Assembly: GCF_025989185.1 (NCBI RefSeq)
Contig: NZ_JAPDNT010000005.1
Span: 124,001-188,000 of the forward strand
DNA length: 64,000 nt
Source: Limobrevibacterium gyesilva
GTDB taxonomy: Bacteria; Pseudomonadota; Alphaproteobacteria; Acetobacterales; Acetobacteraceae
Direction: 5' to 3'
Part shown: positions 1 through 9,356 of the stretch, in pieces
Position numbering within the stretch: the stretch's first letter is position 1
Layout: each line of letters begins with the position of its first letter
Position numbers and translations under genes: made by a program
The notes under the pieces: model-generated
Database searches by the model: none
Seen by the model: the letters and a program-made list of their open reading frames with translations, nothing else
Told to the model about the DNA's origin: nothing

Positions 1-237
1 CTTGTCGTCGGGCATCAGGTCCACCACGGCGACGCGCAAGCCGAGCCCCACCTGCGGCGCGGCTAGGCCGATGCCCGGCGCCTTGTACATGGTTGCGAAC
101 ATGCGCGGGAGCAGTTCGCGCACGGCATCGCCGTCGGCCGGCGTCACCAGCCGCGTGCGTGCCCGCAGCACGGGGTGCGGGGCGATCAGGATGGGCATGG
201 TCTCGGCGTCGGCCGAAGGAAGGGTCCCGGTGGTCAT
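1..237 (-). CDS. def: Peptide deformylase, N-terminal part (cut by left edge)
   Basis: Removes the N-terminal formyl group from new proteins in the cytoplasm. Seventy-nine codons are visible on the minus strand from an ATG at 237 and the frame is open to the window edge. The motif GIGLAAPQVG (about residues 56-65) is deformylase motif 1. The metal-binding EGCLS and HExxH motifs would lie outside the window. The gene diverges from the hsp20 gene. A 40-residue N-terminal segment before the motif is normal. A paralogous deformylase-like protein cannot be excluded because the catalytic motifs are not visible. Confidence 0.9.
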   Translation of the reverse strand, partial: MTTGTLPSADAETMPILIAPHPVLRARTRLVTPADGDAVRELLPRMFATMYKAPGIGLAAPQVGLGLRVAVVDLMPDDK

Positions 238-407
238 GCACGCGATGTAGCTTCCGCCACGGGCACAATCAACGCACGCGGCATGGGAACCTGCTTTGGC
301 CGGCGCAGGCGACCCCTTGCAACCGGCCGTGCCGCTGCCAAAATACGCAGCGTCGGGTTGCCATGACGGGGCCCTGCAAATGCTTCGCTCGAAGGAGGAG
401 GCCCTCG

Positions 408-908
408 ATGACGACCAGGATGTTCACGTCTCCGCTGTTCCTCGGCTTCGACCATCTCGAGCAGATGCTCGAGCGTGCGTCCAAGACCTCGTCGGACGGC
501 TACCCGCCGTACAATATCGAGCAGACCGGCCCCACCGGGCTGCGCATTACTCTGGCCGTTGCCGGGTTCACCATGGACGACCTGCAGATCACCCAGGAAG
601 ACAACCAGCTGGTGATCCGTGGCCGGCAGGCGGACGACAGCCAGGGGCGGGTGTTCCTGCATCGCGGCATCGCCGCCCGCCAGTTCCAGCGTACTTTCGT
701 GCTCGCCGAGAATATCGAGGTGCGCGGCGCTTGGCTGGACAACGGCCTGCTGCATATCGACCTGGCCCGCCCGCAGCCGGAAAGCCGGGTCAAGACCATC
801 CGGATCGGCAGCCCGGCCACCGAAGCCCCTGGCAGCCTTCCTGGAAACGGCACGACCAACGGCGCCTTCGGTCAGGTCGTCGACGCCAAGACGGACAGCA
901 ACAGCTAG
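408..908 (+). CDS. Small heat-shock protein, Hsp20/IbpA type
   Basis: ATP-independent holdase that binds unfolding proteins in the cytoplasm. The 166-residue product has an alpha-crystallin domain at about residues 35-125, with an A-G-F-x-M-D-D-L segment (51-59) and a glycine-leucine turn before the last strand. It also has a C-terminal I-R-I (131-133), the IxI anchor used for oligomer assembly. The ATG at 408 is preceded by a purine-rich GAAGGAGGAG site (391-400). In-frame starts further upstream lack such a site. A DUF1150 gene follows 46 bp later, an arrangement common in Alphaproteobacteria. I saw no clear heat-shock promoter or ROSE-type leader. Confidence 0.93.
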   Translation: MTTRMFTSPLFLGFDHLEQMLERASKTSSDGYPPYNIEQTGPTGLRITLAVAGFTMDDLQITQEDNQLVIRGRQADDSQGRVFLHRGIAARQFQRTFVLAENIEVRGAWLDNGLLHIDLARPQPESRVKTIRIGSPATEAPGSLPGNGTTNGAFGQVVDAKTDSNS

Positions 909-954
909 CGGCAATGCGGCTTGTGCAAGCGCATATTCCGCGAGGAGATCGATC

Positions 955-1164
955 ATGACCTTCGACATCCACAAGATTTCCACCGACGAATTGGCCAAGC
1001 TCGGTGTTTCCCAGATCGCCTATATCAAGCCGGTCGTGGTAGACGGCGCCGCCGCCTTCGCGATCCACGCCGCGGACGGCACGCCGATGGCCGTTGCCGG
1101 CGACCGCGAGGTGGCGCTGGCCGCCATCATCCAGCACGAGATGCTGCCAAGCCTGGTGCACTGA
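955..1164 (+). CDS. DUF1150 family protein
   Basis: Sixty-nine-residue protein of unknown biochemical role that is regularly found just after hsp20 in Alphaproteobacteria. The start at 955 follows a GAGGAGATCG ribosome site. The sequence has the family pattern: a short helical start (ISTDELAKLG), then an IAYIKPV strand and a DGTPMAV turn ending in a helix. Co-transcription with hsp20 is inferred from the 46-bp gap and from the shared downstream terminator. Confidence 0.85.
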   Translation: MTFDIHKISTDELAKLGVSQIAYIKPVVVDGAAAFAIHAADGTPMAVAGDREVALAAIIQHEMLPSLVH

Positions 1165-1294
1165 TCCGGCGCCTGCACAAGCAAGGCCCGGGGACACTCC
1201 GGCAATACCGCCAACGCGCCATCGGGCAGGTCGCATGTGCCTGACCGATCGCGCCGCTTGGCAAGACCTTGTTACAGACGTTGCGTACACAATC

Positions 1295-1318
1295 AGGCCG
1301 GGGGACGCCCCCCGGCCT
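1295..1318. terminator. Rho-independent terminator between convergent genes
   Basis: A G+C-rich inverted repeat (AGGCCGGGG / CCCCGGCCT) with a very short loop is followed by TTTCGTTT on the plus strand. It lies between the ends of the DUF1150 gene and the minus-strand hpf gene and could serve both directions. Confidence 0.8.
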
Positions 1319-1346
1319 TTCGTTTGATGCCTCCGGTCCAGCCTCG

Positions 1347-1937
1347 CTAGTTCGAGGCGCCGGGATCGATCCAGCCGATATGGCCGTCGCTGCGGCGATA
1401 CACCACATTCAGCTCGCCGGTTGCGCTGTTGCGGAACATCATCACCGGCTGGTCGGCCAGGTCCATTCGCATCACCGCGTCGCTGACGGTCAGCAACAGG
1501 ATCTCGGTCGCGACTTCGGCCACGACGGTGGCGTAGGTGGCGGCCTGCTTGATGCCCCCCGCGACGCCGTCGATGGTTTCTTCCTCCTGGCGCAGGATGT
1601 ATTGTCGCCCGGCCTGCGGACGTTCCCGCTGGGCCTGGTCGCGGGAATGCTCGTTGACGCGGCGCCGGTAGCGCCGCAGGCGCTTGGCGATATGCTCCGC
1701 CGCATCGTCGAAGGCGCTGTTGGCATCGGCCGCCTCGCCCTCGCCACGCAGCATCAGCCCGCGACCGGCGTGCACGTTGATGTCGCAGGTGAAGAAGCTG
1801 CGGGCGCGGCTGAAGGTCACGTTGGCCTCCAGCGCGTGGTCGAAATATTTGCCTGCGATCGTGTCAAGTTGCTGGGCAACGCGCGTTCGCAGCGCGTCCG
1901 ACAGTTCTACCTGCTTGCCCGAAACCGTGATCTGCAT
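1347..1937 (-). CDS. hpf: Ribosome hibernation-promoting factor, long form
   Basis: Binds the 30S decoding channel and dimerises idle ribosomes in stationary phase. At 196 residues it is the long form. The N-terminal S30AE/RaiA domain (about 1-105) begins with QITVSGKQVELSDALR, and a linker rich in R, E and Q leads to the C-terminal dimerisation domain (about 135-190, with KQAATYATVVAEV and DGHIGWIDPG). It is the last gene of the kdsD-lptCAB-rpoN-hpf run, 51 bp after rpoN, the classical rpoN-hpf arrangement of Proteobacteria. Confidence 0.95.
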   Translation of the reverse strand: MQITVSGKQVELSDALRTRVAQQLDTIAGKYFDHALEANVTFSRARSFFTCDINVHAGRGLMLRGEGEAADANSAFDDAAEHIAKRLRRYRRRVNEHSRDQAQRERPQAGRQYILRQEEETIDGVAGGIKQAATYATVVAEVATEILLLTVSDAVMRMDLADQPVMMFRNSATGELNVVYRRSDGHIGWIDPGASN

Positions 1938-1988
1938 GCGCCTTTCCTCAGGTCCATGTTCGGGACCGCCTGCCGGCGAAAGCCCTCG

Positions 1989-3482
1989 TCAGGCCGGCAC
2001 GGCCTTCTCCCGTTTGCGCTGCACGGAACTCGGGATGCGCAGCGCATCCCGGTATTTGGCCACGGTCCTGCGGGCAATGTCCACGCCTTCCCTGCGCAGG
2101 ATTGCCACGATAGCGTCATCGGAAAGTATTTCGTCGGGCAGCTCGGCTTCCACCATCTGGCGGATGCGGTGACGGACCGCTTCAGCACTATGGCTTTCAC
2201 CCGACGTCCCGGCGATGGCCGTGGTGAAGAAATACTTCAGCTCGAACGTGCCGCGCGGTGTCGCGATGTATTTGTTGGCGGTCACGCGGCTCACCGTGCT
2301 CTCATGCAGCTCCACCGCGTCGGCGATGTCGCGCAGAATCAGCGGGCGCAGGAAACCGACGCCGTGGCGGAAGAATGCGTCCTGCTGGCGCACGATCTCG
2401 CTGGACACTTTCAGGATCGTCTGCGCCCGCTGCTGCAGCGATTTCACCAGCCAGTTCGCGGTCTGCAGCTTCTCCGCCAGAAACGCCTTGTCCTCGCGCG
2501 AGGCGCGCGGCAGCACGCGCGCGGTGAAGCTCTGATTCACCAGCAGGCGCGGCATGGTCTCGGGGTTCAGCTCCAGCAGCCAGCCGCCGTCGGGCGCGGG
2601 GCGCATCAGCACGTCGGGCACCACCGGCTGCGGCGGCGTCGCGTCCCAGCTTGCCCCAGGCTTGGGGTCAAGTCGGCGCAGCTCCGCAATCATGTCCTGC
2701 AGGTCGGCGGCATCCACCGCGCAGACCGCCAGCAACTGCTTCATGTCGCGCCGCGCCAGCAGATCGAGATGGTCCAGCAGCGCCTGCATGGCCGGGTCCA
2801 GCCGGTTCTTCTCGGCCAGTTGCACCGCCAGGCATTCCTTGAGGTCGCGGGCGAACATGCCGGTGGGATCGAAGCGCATCATCCGCGCCCGCACCGCCTC
2901 CACCCGCGCGTGTTCGGCCCCCATCGCTGCGGCCAGCGCCTCGGACGTGACCGACAGCCGGCCGGAGGGCTCCAGCAGCGCGATCAGATAGGCGCCGATC
3001 AGCCGGTCCACCGGATCATGGAACGAGAGCCGCAGCTGCTCGCTGAGGTGTTCGCGCAGCGTGGTGGCGTTCTCGGCGAAGTCCTCGATGCCGCGGTCGT
3101 CGCTGTCGAAGCTTTGCGAGCCGCCGTGCCCGTCGCCCAGGCGCACGCCGTCCGAAGCGCTGCCGGGGTCGTAGGTCTCCGCGTATTCCGGCGAATCGAG
3201 CGGGCCGGTGCCCTCGGCCGGCAACATGTCCGAGCGCGCGGCCTCGGCGGCGTCCGCCGGGCCCGGCGTCGCCGGGGCCACCTGGTCGGGCGCCGGCCGT
3301 TCGGCGGCCGCGAAATCGCCGGCCTCGTCGCGCTCGAGCAGCGGGTTGCGCTCAAGCTCCTCCTCGACGAAGGCGGCGACTTCCACGTTGGAGAATTGCA
3401 GGAGCTTGATGGCCTGACGCAGCTGCGGCGTCATGACCAGCGACTGGGATTGGCGAAGATCCAGACGGGGGCCGATCGCCAT
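1989..3482 (-). CDS. rpoN: RNA polymerase sigma-54 factor
   Basis: Directs RNA polymerase to -24/-12 promoters and needs enhancer-binding ATPases. The N-terminal activator region begins PRLDLRQSQSLVMTPQLRQA, an acidic linker follows, then the core-binding and helix-turn-helix regions, and the RpoN box (ARRTVAKYR) lies near the C-terminus. I chose the ATG at 3482 because family members start about here (MAIGPRLDLRQ); an in-frame ATG at 3557 and a TTG at 3566 are possible. The product is 497 residues from 3482. It lies downstream of lptB and upstream of hpf. Confidence 0.96.
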   Translation of the reverse strand: MAIGPRLDLRQSQSLVMTPQLRQAIKLLQFSNVEVAAFVEEELERNPLLERDEAGDFAAAERPAPDQVAPATPGPADAAEAARSDMLPAEGTGPLDSPEYAETYDPGSASDGVRLGDGHGGSQSFDSDDRGIEDFAENATTLREHLSEQLRLSFHDPVDRLIGAYLIALLEPSGRLSVTSEALAAAMGAEHARVEAVRARMMRFDPTGMFARDLKECLAVQLAEKNRLDPAMQALLDHLDLLARRDMKQLLAVCAVDAADLQDMIAELRRLDPKPGASWDATPPQPVVPDVLMRPAPDGGWLLELNPETMPRLLVNQSFTARVLPRASREDKAFLAEKLQTANWLVKSLQQRAQTILKVSSEIVRQQDAFFRHGVGFLRPLILRDIADAVELHESTVSRVTANKYIATPRGTFELKYFFTTAIAGTSGESHSAEAVRHRIRQMVEAELPDEILSDDAIVAILRREGVDIARRTVAKYRDALRIPSSVQRKREKAVPA

Positions 3483-3684
3483 CAACGGTTGCTCTGCGGC
3501 TGCTTCGAGGGACGGCGAATGCCGGTGTGCCGCAGTGCAGCGCGGACGCAGCCGCATGGCAAGCAAGAATCGTGCTGGACGACCGGCATGGGCCCAAGTC
3601 TAGCCGAAAGGGTCTGAACCCCGGGTTAGGAATCGCCGTCCGGTTACGCTTTGCAGCATGGGCCGGGTCGATTCGTGTCGCGTA

Positions 3685-4509
3685 TCAGAGGCTGAAGCGC
3701 TCGCCCAGGTAGACGCGGCGGACATCCTCGTTCGCCACCACCTCTGCCGGCCGGCCTTCCATCAGCAGCTGGCCGTCATGCAGGATGTAGGCCCGGTCGA
3801 TGATCTCCAGCGTCTCGCGCACGTTGTGGTCGGTGATCAGCACGCCGATGCCGCGGTCCTTCAGGTGCGAGACCAGGTCGCGGATCTCGCCCACCGCGAT
3901 CGGGTCGATGCCGGCCAGCGGCTCGTCCAGCAGGATGTAGCTGGGCTGGGTCGCCAGCGCGCGCGCGATCTCCACGCGCCGGCGCTCGCCGCCGGACAGG
4001 GCCAGCGCCGGGGTGCGGCGCAGATGGCCGATGCCGAACTCGGCCAGCAGTTCGTCCAGCATCTGGTCGCGCCGGTCCGGGTCGGGCTCGACCACTTCCA
4101 GCGCCGCCATCACGTTCTGCTCCACGTTCAGGCCGCGGAACACGCTGGCCTCCTGCGGCAGGTAGCCGATGCCCAGCCGGGCCCGGCGATACATCGGCAG
4201 GCCGGTGATGTCGTGGCCGTCCAGGCTGATCGAGCCGGTGTCCGGCCGCACCAGCCCGACGATCATGTAGAAGGTCGTGGTCTTGCCGGCGCCGTTGGGG
4301 CCCAGCAGCCCGACCGCCTCGCCGCGGCGCACCGAAATCGATACGTTCCGCACCACCGGCCGCTTCTTGTAGACCTTGCCGACGCCATGTGCGGCGAGCC
4401 CCGCGCCGGCCCGACCCGCTCCCGCCTTGCCCCCCCTCGCGAGCCCCGTGGCCGCCTGGTCCGTGTCCCCCGCGGCCGAGGCGGGGCGCAGCACCCCCAG
4501 ATCGGTCAT
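3685..4509 (-). CDS. lptB: LPS export ABC transporter ATP-binding protein
   Basis: Cytoplasmic ATPase of the LptBFG complex that extracts lipopolysaccharide from the inner membrane. Walker A is GPNGAGKTT (from residue 70), the signature is LSGGERRR, and Walker B ends ILLDEP. The last residues YLGERFSL are typical of LptB. It carries an unusual glycine- and alanine-rich extension of about 38 residues before the ATPase domain; an internal start is possible but none is better supported. It overlaps lptA by 4 bp (ATGA), suggesting translational coupling. Confidence 0.96.
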   Translation of the reverse strand: MTDLGVLRPASAAGDTDQAATGLARGGKAGAGRAGAGLAAHGVGKVYKKRPVVRNVSISVRRGEAVGLLGPNGAGKTTTFYMIVGLVRPDTGSISLDGHDITGLPMYRRARLGIGYLPQEASVFRGLNVEQNVMAALEVVEPDPDRRDQMLDELLAEFGIGHLRRTPALALSGGERRRVEIARALATQPSYILLDEPLAGIDPIAVGEIRDLVSHLKDRGIGVLITDHNVRETLEIIDRAYILHDGQLLMEGRPAEVVANEDVRRVYLGERFSL

Positions 4510-5504
4510 GGCCGTGCCCCCGCCTTGGGCGCCGCGGTGCCGCCAGTGGGGGCGCCGGCGGCGGCGTTGGCGTCGTTGGGCATGATCAGCCCCTGCACGC
4601 GCTGGCCGGGGTCGGAAATCATGTGTGCGATGCCGGTCTTCATGTTGACGTCGGCGGCGGGGCCGTTGAGCTGGTTCTGGCCGTGGGTGATGCGCACATG
4701 GCCGATGATGCGGGCCATCCCGGTGTCCGGCACATAGACGCCGCGGTCGCCACGGACCGTGTCGGTCTGGGTGCGCACCTCGACATTGCCGAACGCCTCC
4801 ACGCGCTGCAGCTTGCCGGAGGCCGTCAGGGGGTCGGCTTGCCCCGCCTTGGCGTCGTTGGCCTTGGCGGCAACCGGCCTGGCCGGCTCCTGGCCCGCCG
4901 AGGTCTCCGGCGGCGTGGTATAGCCCACCAGCGTGTCGGCCGAGACACGGCGGCCATCGGTGGTCACCACCACGGCGTTGCCGCGGCCGACGGCCATGTG
5001 CTGCTGCGACCAGTATTCCATGCTGTCGCGCGCGGTCAGCACCTGCTGCGGCGTGGTCAGCTTCAGGTTGCGCCCGGTCAGCACCAGCACCGCCTGGTCG
5101 ATGTCGTAGACCGCCTTGTCGCCTTGCGCCTCGTCGGTGGGGGAGTAGATGCGGACATTGCCCTCGGCCTCCAGCCGATAGACCTCAGAGCCGCCGGTGT
5201 CGGTTTCGGTGGCGCCGGCCGGCTGGGCCTGGGCCGGGGCGGGCGACCCCGCCGCCTTCTTGCGATACAACGCGATCAGCCGGTCGGCCACGACGGTGAC
5301 GTTGCCCCGCACCGCACGCGCGTCGCCGGTGGCGATGACCTTCTGTTCCTGGTCGCGCCACTCGAAGCCGCCGCTCGCGGTAACCTCGACCGGACCGCCG
5401 CTGGACAGGTCGAGCTGCTGCGCGGCGGCGGGGCGCGCGCACAGGACCGGGCCCGCGAGCACGGCCGACAACGCCAGCGCCATGACGGCGAGGCGGGCGG
5501 TCAC
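4506..5504 (-). CDS. lptA: LPS transport periplasmic protein LptA
   Basis: Forms the beta-jellyroll bridge that carries LPS across the periplasm. A signal peptide is visible ([20 protein letters not shown], cleavage near AAA-QQ). The OstA-like repeats contain strands such as [20 protein letters not shown] and [14 protein letters not shown]. At 332 residues it is longer than the E. coli protein (about 185), with a second strand block and a low-complexity C-terminal tail, as seen in other Rhodospirillales. It overlaps both lptB and lptC by 4 bp. Confidence 0.93.
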   Translation of the reverse strand: MTARLAVMALALSAVLAGPVLCARPAAAQQLDLSSGGPVEVTASGGFEWRDQEQKVIATGDARAVRGNVTVVADRLIALYRKKAAGSPAPAQAQPAGATETDTGGSEVYRLEAEGNVRIYSPTDEAQGDKAVYDIDQAVLVLTGRNLKLTTPQQVLTARDSMEYWSQQHMAVGRGNAVVVTTDGRRVSADTLVGYTTPPETSAGQEPARPVAAKANDAKAGQADPLTASGKLQRVEAFGNVEVRTQTDTVRGDRGVYVPDTGMARIIGHVRITHGQNQLNGPAADVNMKTGIAHMISDPGQRVQGLIMPNDANAAAGAPTGGTAAPKAGARP

Positions 5505-6166
5505 TGCTTGCGTCCGTTCAGCACCAGCCGGCCCGGGCCGGTGAAGTGCACCACCGCGCCGCGGTCGGTCATCGTGAAGCCTTGCGCATCCAGCGTCCCG
5601 AACGGGCCCTCGACATGGGTCTTGTCGGCGCTGGCCGCGGCGCCGTCATGGGTGTCGATGGTAACGGCATCGGTGCGCAGCGTGGTGCCGTCGTCGCGAT
5701 ACATGGTCACCTCGCCGGCCAGGTCGAGCTGACCCGCTTTCTGCATGTAGACGCCGGTGCTGGCCTCCACCATCAGCCAGCTTCCGGAATCGAGGCTGAT
5801 GTCGCCCTTCGGCAGGGTCATGTCCACCCGGTCCTGGCCCACCTGGCGGGCGGTGGCGGCGGTGATGGTATAGGGCTGATGGCGGTTGTCCTCGCCATGG
5901 TAGCGCGCCTGGGTGAGCTGGCCGCTGTCGGGCATGGTGCCGCGGCCGTAGAACAGCCTGGCCTGGTCGACCTCGCGCGTCAGTTCGGGCCACACGGCAA
6001 CCACAACCAGCAGCGCCAGCGCCACCAGCGGCAGCACGCGCTTGGTGAGCCCGACCACCCAGCGGCGCCGGGCGATGGCGCCGGCCGTCGGCGGCGGACG
6101 GACGTGCCCGCCCAACAGACGCCCGCCATCGCCACGTCGCGACGGCTGGATCGGCGCTGCCATCAC
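5501..6166 (-). CDS. lptC: LPS export ABC transporter periplasmic protein LptC
   Basis: Bitopic inner-membrane protein that hands LPS from LptBFG to LptA. One transmembrane helix follows an arginine-rich N-terminus (residues about 40-60, VLPLVALALLVVVAVWPEL) and precedes a beta-jellyroll periplasmic domain containing YTITAATARQVGQ and GEVTMYRDDGTTLRTD. It has 221 residues. The 4-bp overlaps with kdsD and lptA indicate one transcript for KDO synthesis and LPS export. Confidence 0.92.
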   Translation of the reverse strand: MMAAPIQPSRRGDGGRLLGGHVRPPPTAGAIARRRWVVGLTKRVLPLVALALLVVVAVWPELTREVDQARLFYGRGTMPDSGQLTQARYHGEDNRHQPYTITAATARQVGQDRVDMTLPKGDISLDSGSWLMVEASTGVYMQKAGQLDLAGEVTMYRDDGTTLRTDAVTIDTHDGAAASADKTHVEGPFGTLDAQGFTMTDRGAVVHFTGPGRLVLNGRKQ

Positions 6167-7146
6167 GCGACACCAGCCCGCAGCAGGTCGTGGACATGCA
6201 GGATGCCGACCGGGCGGCCGGCGGGATCGACCACGAACAGCGCGGTGATCGGCCGTTCGCGCGCGTTCATCTGGTGCAGCGCCTCGGCGGCCAGCGCGTC
6301 GGGGCCGATCGTGCGGGGCGAGGCGGTCATCACCTCGCCGACCCGCCGGGACAGCAGGTCGGGGCCCATGTGGCGCCGCAGGTCGCCGTCGGTCACGATG
6401 CCGACCAGCCGCCCATCTGCCGCGGTGACGCCCAGGCAGCCGAACTGCTTCGCGGTCATCAGCAGCAGCGCCGCATCCATTGCCAGTTCCGGGCCGGCCA
6501 GCGGCAAGGCGTCGCCGGGATGCATCAGGTCGCGCACCCGGCGCAGCCGCGCGCCCAGCTTGCCGCCGGGATGGAACTGGCGGAAATCGGCGGCGCCGAA
6601 GCCGTGGCGGGTCAGCAGGGCGACCGCCAGCGCATCGCCCAGCGCCATCTGCATGGTGGTGCTGGTGGTCGGCGCCAGGCCCAGCGGGCAGGCCTCGCGT
6701 GCCGGCGGCAGGATCAGCGCCACGTCGGCGGCCTGCGCCAGCGCACTGCCGTCGCGCCCGGTGATGCCGACCAGCGGCAGCCCGAAGCGGCGGGTATGGG
6801 CGATCAGGTCGGCCAGCTCCACGGTCTCGCCGGAATTCGACAGGGCCAGCACCGCGTCGCCTGGCACGATCATGCCGAGGTCGCCGTGCGAGGCCTCGGC
6901 CGGGTGGACGAACAGCGCCGGCGTGCCGGTGGAGGCGAGGGTGGCGGCGATCTTGCGGCCGACATGGCCGGACTTGCCCATGCCGGAGACGACCACGCGC
7001 CCGCTGGTGCCCGCCAGCAGGTCGACGGCGCGGGCGAAGCCGTCATCGAGGGCATCGGCCAGCGCGCGCAGCCCCGCGGCCTCGGTGGCCAGGACCGTCC
7101 GGGCGACGTCGAGGTCGGCGAGCAGGGGGGCGACATTGGCGGTCAT
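6163..7146 (-). CDS. kdsD: D-arabinose-5-phosphate isomerase (KpsF/GutQ family)
   Basis: Converts ribulose-5-phosphate to arabinose-5-phosphate, the first step to the LPS core sugar KDO. The N-terminal SIS domain (about 35-175) contains VVSGMGKSGHVGRKIAATLA and PAEASHGDLG, and two CBS domains follow (about 205-325, including CLGVTAADGRLVGIVTDGD). It is the first gene of the operon that continues into lptC, lptA, lptB, rpoN and hpf. Its start is about 130 bp from the end of the RNase D-like gene, so a promoter may lie in 7147-7278. Confidence 0.95.
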   Translation of the reverse strand: MTANVAPLLADLDVARTVLATEAAGLRALADALDDGFARAVDLLAGTSGRVVVSGMGKSGHVGRKIAATLASTGTPALFVHPAEASHGDLGMIVPGDAVLALSNSGETVELADLIAHTRRFGLPLVGITGRDGSALAQAADVALILPPAREACPLGLAPTTSTTMQMALGDALAVALLTRHGFGAADFRQFHPGGKLGARLRRVRDLMHPGDALPLAGPELAMDAALLLMTAKQFGCLGVTAADGRLVGIVTDGDLRRHMGPDLLSRRVGEVMTASPRTIGPDALAAEALHQMNARERPITALFVVDPAGRPVGILHVHDLLRAGVA

Positions 7147-7278
7147 GTGCGTGATTCGTTCCGAAGCGACGCGTCGGCGTGCTGTAGGGGGCAGCAGGCC
7201 CGGCGGTCAATGAAACCTTGCGGTCAAATAGGCGCAACACTCCCGGCGCGGAATGGGGCCGGAGGCGGGTCAGGCCCC

Positions 7279-7944
7279 CTAGTGGGCGAAGATGTCGGGC
7301 GCTTCCCAGCCGAGCAGGTCGAGCCGGCCGCGTGCGGGCAGGAAGGCGAAGCACTCTTCGGCCAGCTCCAGCCGGCCCTCGCGCAGCAGCAGGGCCTGCA
7401 GCTTCGCCCACAGCGCATGCAGGTGCAGCACGTCGGAGGCCGCATAGGCCAGTTGCTCCGAGGACAGCTCCGTGGCGCCCCAGTCCGAGGTCTGCTGCTG
7501 CTTGGACAGCTCGACGCCCAGCAATTCGCGGCACAGGTCCTTGAGCCCGTGGCGGTCGGTGAACGTGCGCACCAGCTTGGCGGCGATCTTGGTGCATTTC
7601 ACCGGCGCCACGCGGATGGCCAGCGCGTGCTGCAGCACGGCCACGTCGAAACGGGCGAAATGCATCAGTTTGGTGGTGGCGGGGTCGGCCATCAGCCGCT
7701 TGAGGTTGGGGCAGTCATAGCCCCGCCCGCCCAGCGATTCGGGGATCAGCTGCACCAGATGCGCCTGTCCGTCGCCGGCGGACATCTGCACCAGGCAAAG
7801 CCGGTCGCGATGCGGGTCCAGCCCCATGGTCTCGGTATCGACCGCGACGACCGGGCCGAGATCGAGGCCCTCCGGCAGGTCGTGCCGGTGGAGGTGGATG
7901 GTTGCATTGGCCATGAACTGCGTAACGTCCGCCATGTGTGTCAT
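7279..7944 (-). CDS. RNase D-like 3'-5' exonuclease (single DEDD domain)
   Basis: Probable RNA 3'-end trimming exonuclease. The DEDDy motifs are visible: VAVDTETMGL (Exo I, D and E), HFARFDVAVL (Exo II) and YAASDVLHLHALW (Exo III). The two HRDC domains of E. coli RNase D are missing, giving the short form of about 205-220 residues usual in Alphaproteobacteria. The start is uncertain: ATGs at 7944, 7935 and 7914 are all in frame and none has a strong ribosome site. The gene begins about 40 bp after the end of tRNA-Leu on the same strand, so it may share the tRNA transcript. Confidence 0.88.
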   Translation of the reverse strand: MTHMADVTQFMANATIHLHRHDLPEGLDLGPVVAVDTETMGLDPHRDRLCLVQMSAGDGQAHLVQLIPESLGGRGYDCPNLKRLMADPATTKLMHFARFDVAVLQHALAIRVAPVKCTKIAAKLVRTFTDRHGLKDLCRELLGVELSKQQQTSDWGATELSSEQLAYAASDVLHLHALWAKLQALLLREGRLELAEECFAFLPARGRLDLLGWEAPDIFAH

Positions 7945-7985
7945 GCGCCCCCGCGTGACGGCGCGTCGCGCGCGATGCGCCACAA

Positions 7986-8072
7986 TGGTGCCCAGGAGAA
8001 GACTCGAACTTCCACGACCTTGCGGCCACAGGTACCTGAAACCTGCGCGTCTACCAATTCCGCCACCTGGGC
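7986..8072 (-). tRNA. tRNA-Leu (anticodon CAG)
   Basis: The reverse strand folds as a class II tRNA with a GCCCAGG/CCTGGGC acceptor stem, anticodon stem CAGGT/ACCTG around the loop TTCAGGT (anticodon CAG), a long variable arm, a GTTCGAGTC T-loop and an encoded CCA end. It is 87 nt long and decodes CUG, the dominant leucine codon in this GC-rich genome. Confidence 0.97.
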
Positions 8073-8205
8073 ATGCGGTGGGCGGGCGATGTAGCCTTCC
8101 GCTTGCGTCCCGTCAACTGCCCTGAGCGGACAAAGCGCGTCTTGAGGCGGACAGGCGGCGCGCATATCAAGGGCGCGGATTTTGCAAGTATCGCAGGAGC
8201 GAACG

Positions 8206-9159
8206 ATGGCGACGCGCAGCGTGGCGACAGTGTTCGGCGGGTCCGGGTTCATCGGCCGCTATGTGGTCAAGCGGCTGGCCGCGGCGGGGTATGTGGTGCG
8301 GGTGGCGGTGCGCCACCCCGAAGGCGCGCTGTTCCTCAAGCCGATGGGCGCGGTCGGGCAGGTGGTGCCGCTGGGCGCGTCGGTGACGGACGCGGCCAGC
8401 GTCGCCCGCGCGGTGGAGGACGCGAGCCTGGTGGTGAACCTGGTGGGCATCCTGGCCGAGCGGCGTCCGGGCGATTTCCAGCGCATCCACGCCGATGCCG
8501 CCGGCCTGGTGGCGGCGCAGGCCAGCGCCGCCAGTGTGGAGCGGCTGGTGCATATCTCGGCGATCGGGGCCGATCCGGCGAGCCCGAGCCAGTACGCGAA
8601 GACCAAGGCCGCGGGCGAGCGCGCCGTGCAGGCCGCGTTCCCCGCGGCGACGATCCTGCGGCCGTCGGTGGTGTTCGGCGCCGAGGACCAGTTCCTCAAC
8701 CGCTTCGGCGCGATGGCCCAGTACTCCCCGGTGATGCCGGTGATCTGCGGCAACACGAAGTTCCAGCCGGTCCATGTGGGCGACGTGGCCGACGCGGCGA
8801 TGGCCGCCCTGGCGCGGGCGGACGCGGCAGGGGCCATCTATGAACTGGGCGGACCGAAGGTCTGGACCATGCGCGAGTTGCTGGCGTTCATCCTGAAGCA
8901 GACGCGCCGCGACCGCTGGCTGGTGGACGTCCCGCTCGGGCTGGCGCGGTTGCAGGCGGCGGTGCTGGAGCGGCTGCCCGGGAAGCTGCTGACCCGCGAC
9001 CAGTTGCTATTGCTGGCGCGCGACAACGTGGCGGCGCCGGGCATGCCCGGGCTGGCGGAGTTGCAGATTGCACCGACGCCGTTGGAACTGGTGGCCCCTG
9101 GCATTTTGCAACGCTTTCGCCCCGGCGGCGGCGGGCAGGATATGTATGCCATTGTATAG
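8206..9159 (+). CDS. NAD-dependent epimerase/dehydratase, complex I NDUFA9-like
   Basis: Extended short-chain dehydrogenase of the NDUFA9-like group. In mitochondria such proteins stabilise complex I; the bacterial role is not established. The N-terminal Rossmann motif is VFGGSGFIGRYVV (residues about 9-21), followed by a conserved LVGIL, then SAIGADP and a Y-A-K-T-K active-site-like segment. ATG 8206 has an AGGAG site 7-8 nt upstream; the in-frame start at 8182 does not. The product is 317 residues. It stands alone, divergent from tRNA-Leu. Confidence 0.88.
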   Translation: MATRSVATVFGGSGFIGRYVVKRLAAAGYVVRVAVRHPEGALFLKPMGAVGQVVPLGASVTDAASVARAVEDASLVVNLVGILAERRPGDFQRIHADAAGLVAAQASAASVERLVHISAIGADPASPSQYAKTKAAGERAVQAAFPAATILRPSVVFGAEDQFLNRFGAMAQYSPVMPVICGNTKFQPVHVGDVADAAMAALARADAAGAIYELGGPKVWTMRELLAFILKQTRRDRWLVDVPLGLARLQAAVLERLPGKLLTRDQLLLLARDNVAAPGMPGLAELQIAPTPLELVAPGILQRFRPGGGGQDMYAIV

Positions 9160-9356
9160 TCCCAAACCGGTCGTAATTTTCGTGCGACTGCATGTGATTG
9201 TTCTGAGGTGGAAGCAGAGTTGCTAAAATAACGGCAGTATTGCTGCCATATATGCCCAAAACCTGCTCGCGCCACCCATGTAGCTGACGTATACCGTCCG
9301 CATCGGGGACGGCGGCGCAGCGCGTGCCGGCAAAACCGTATCGAAGGAGACGGAAG

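Noticed and set aside
9233-9247. GGCAG-TATTG-CTGCC inverted repeat upstream of gltD
   Set aside because: Only 5-bp arms; it could be a regulator site but is too short to claim, and it does not match NtrC or sigma-54 patterns.
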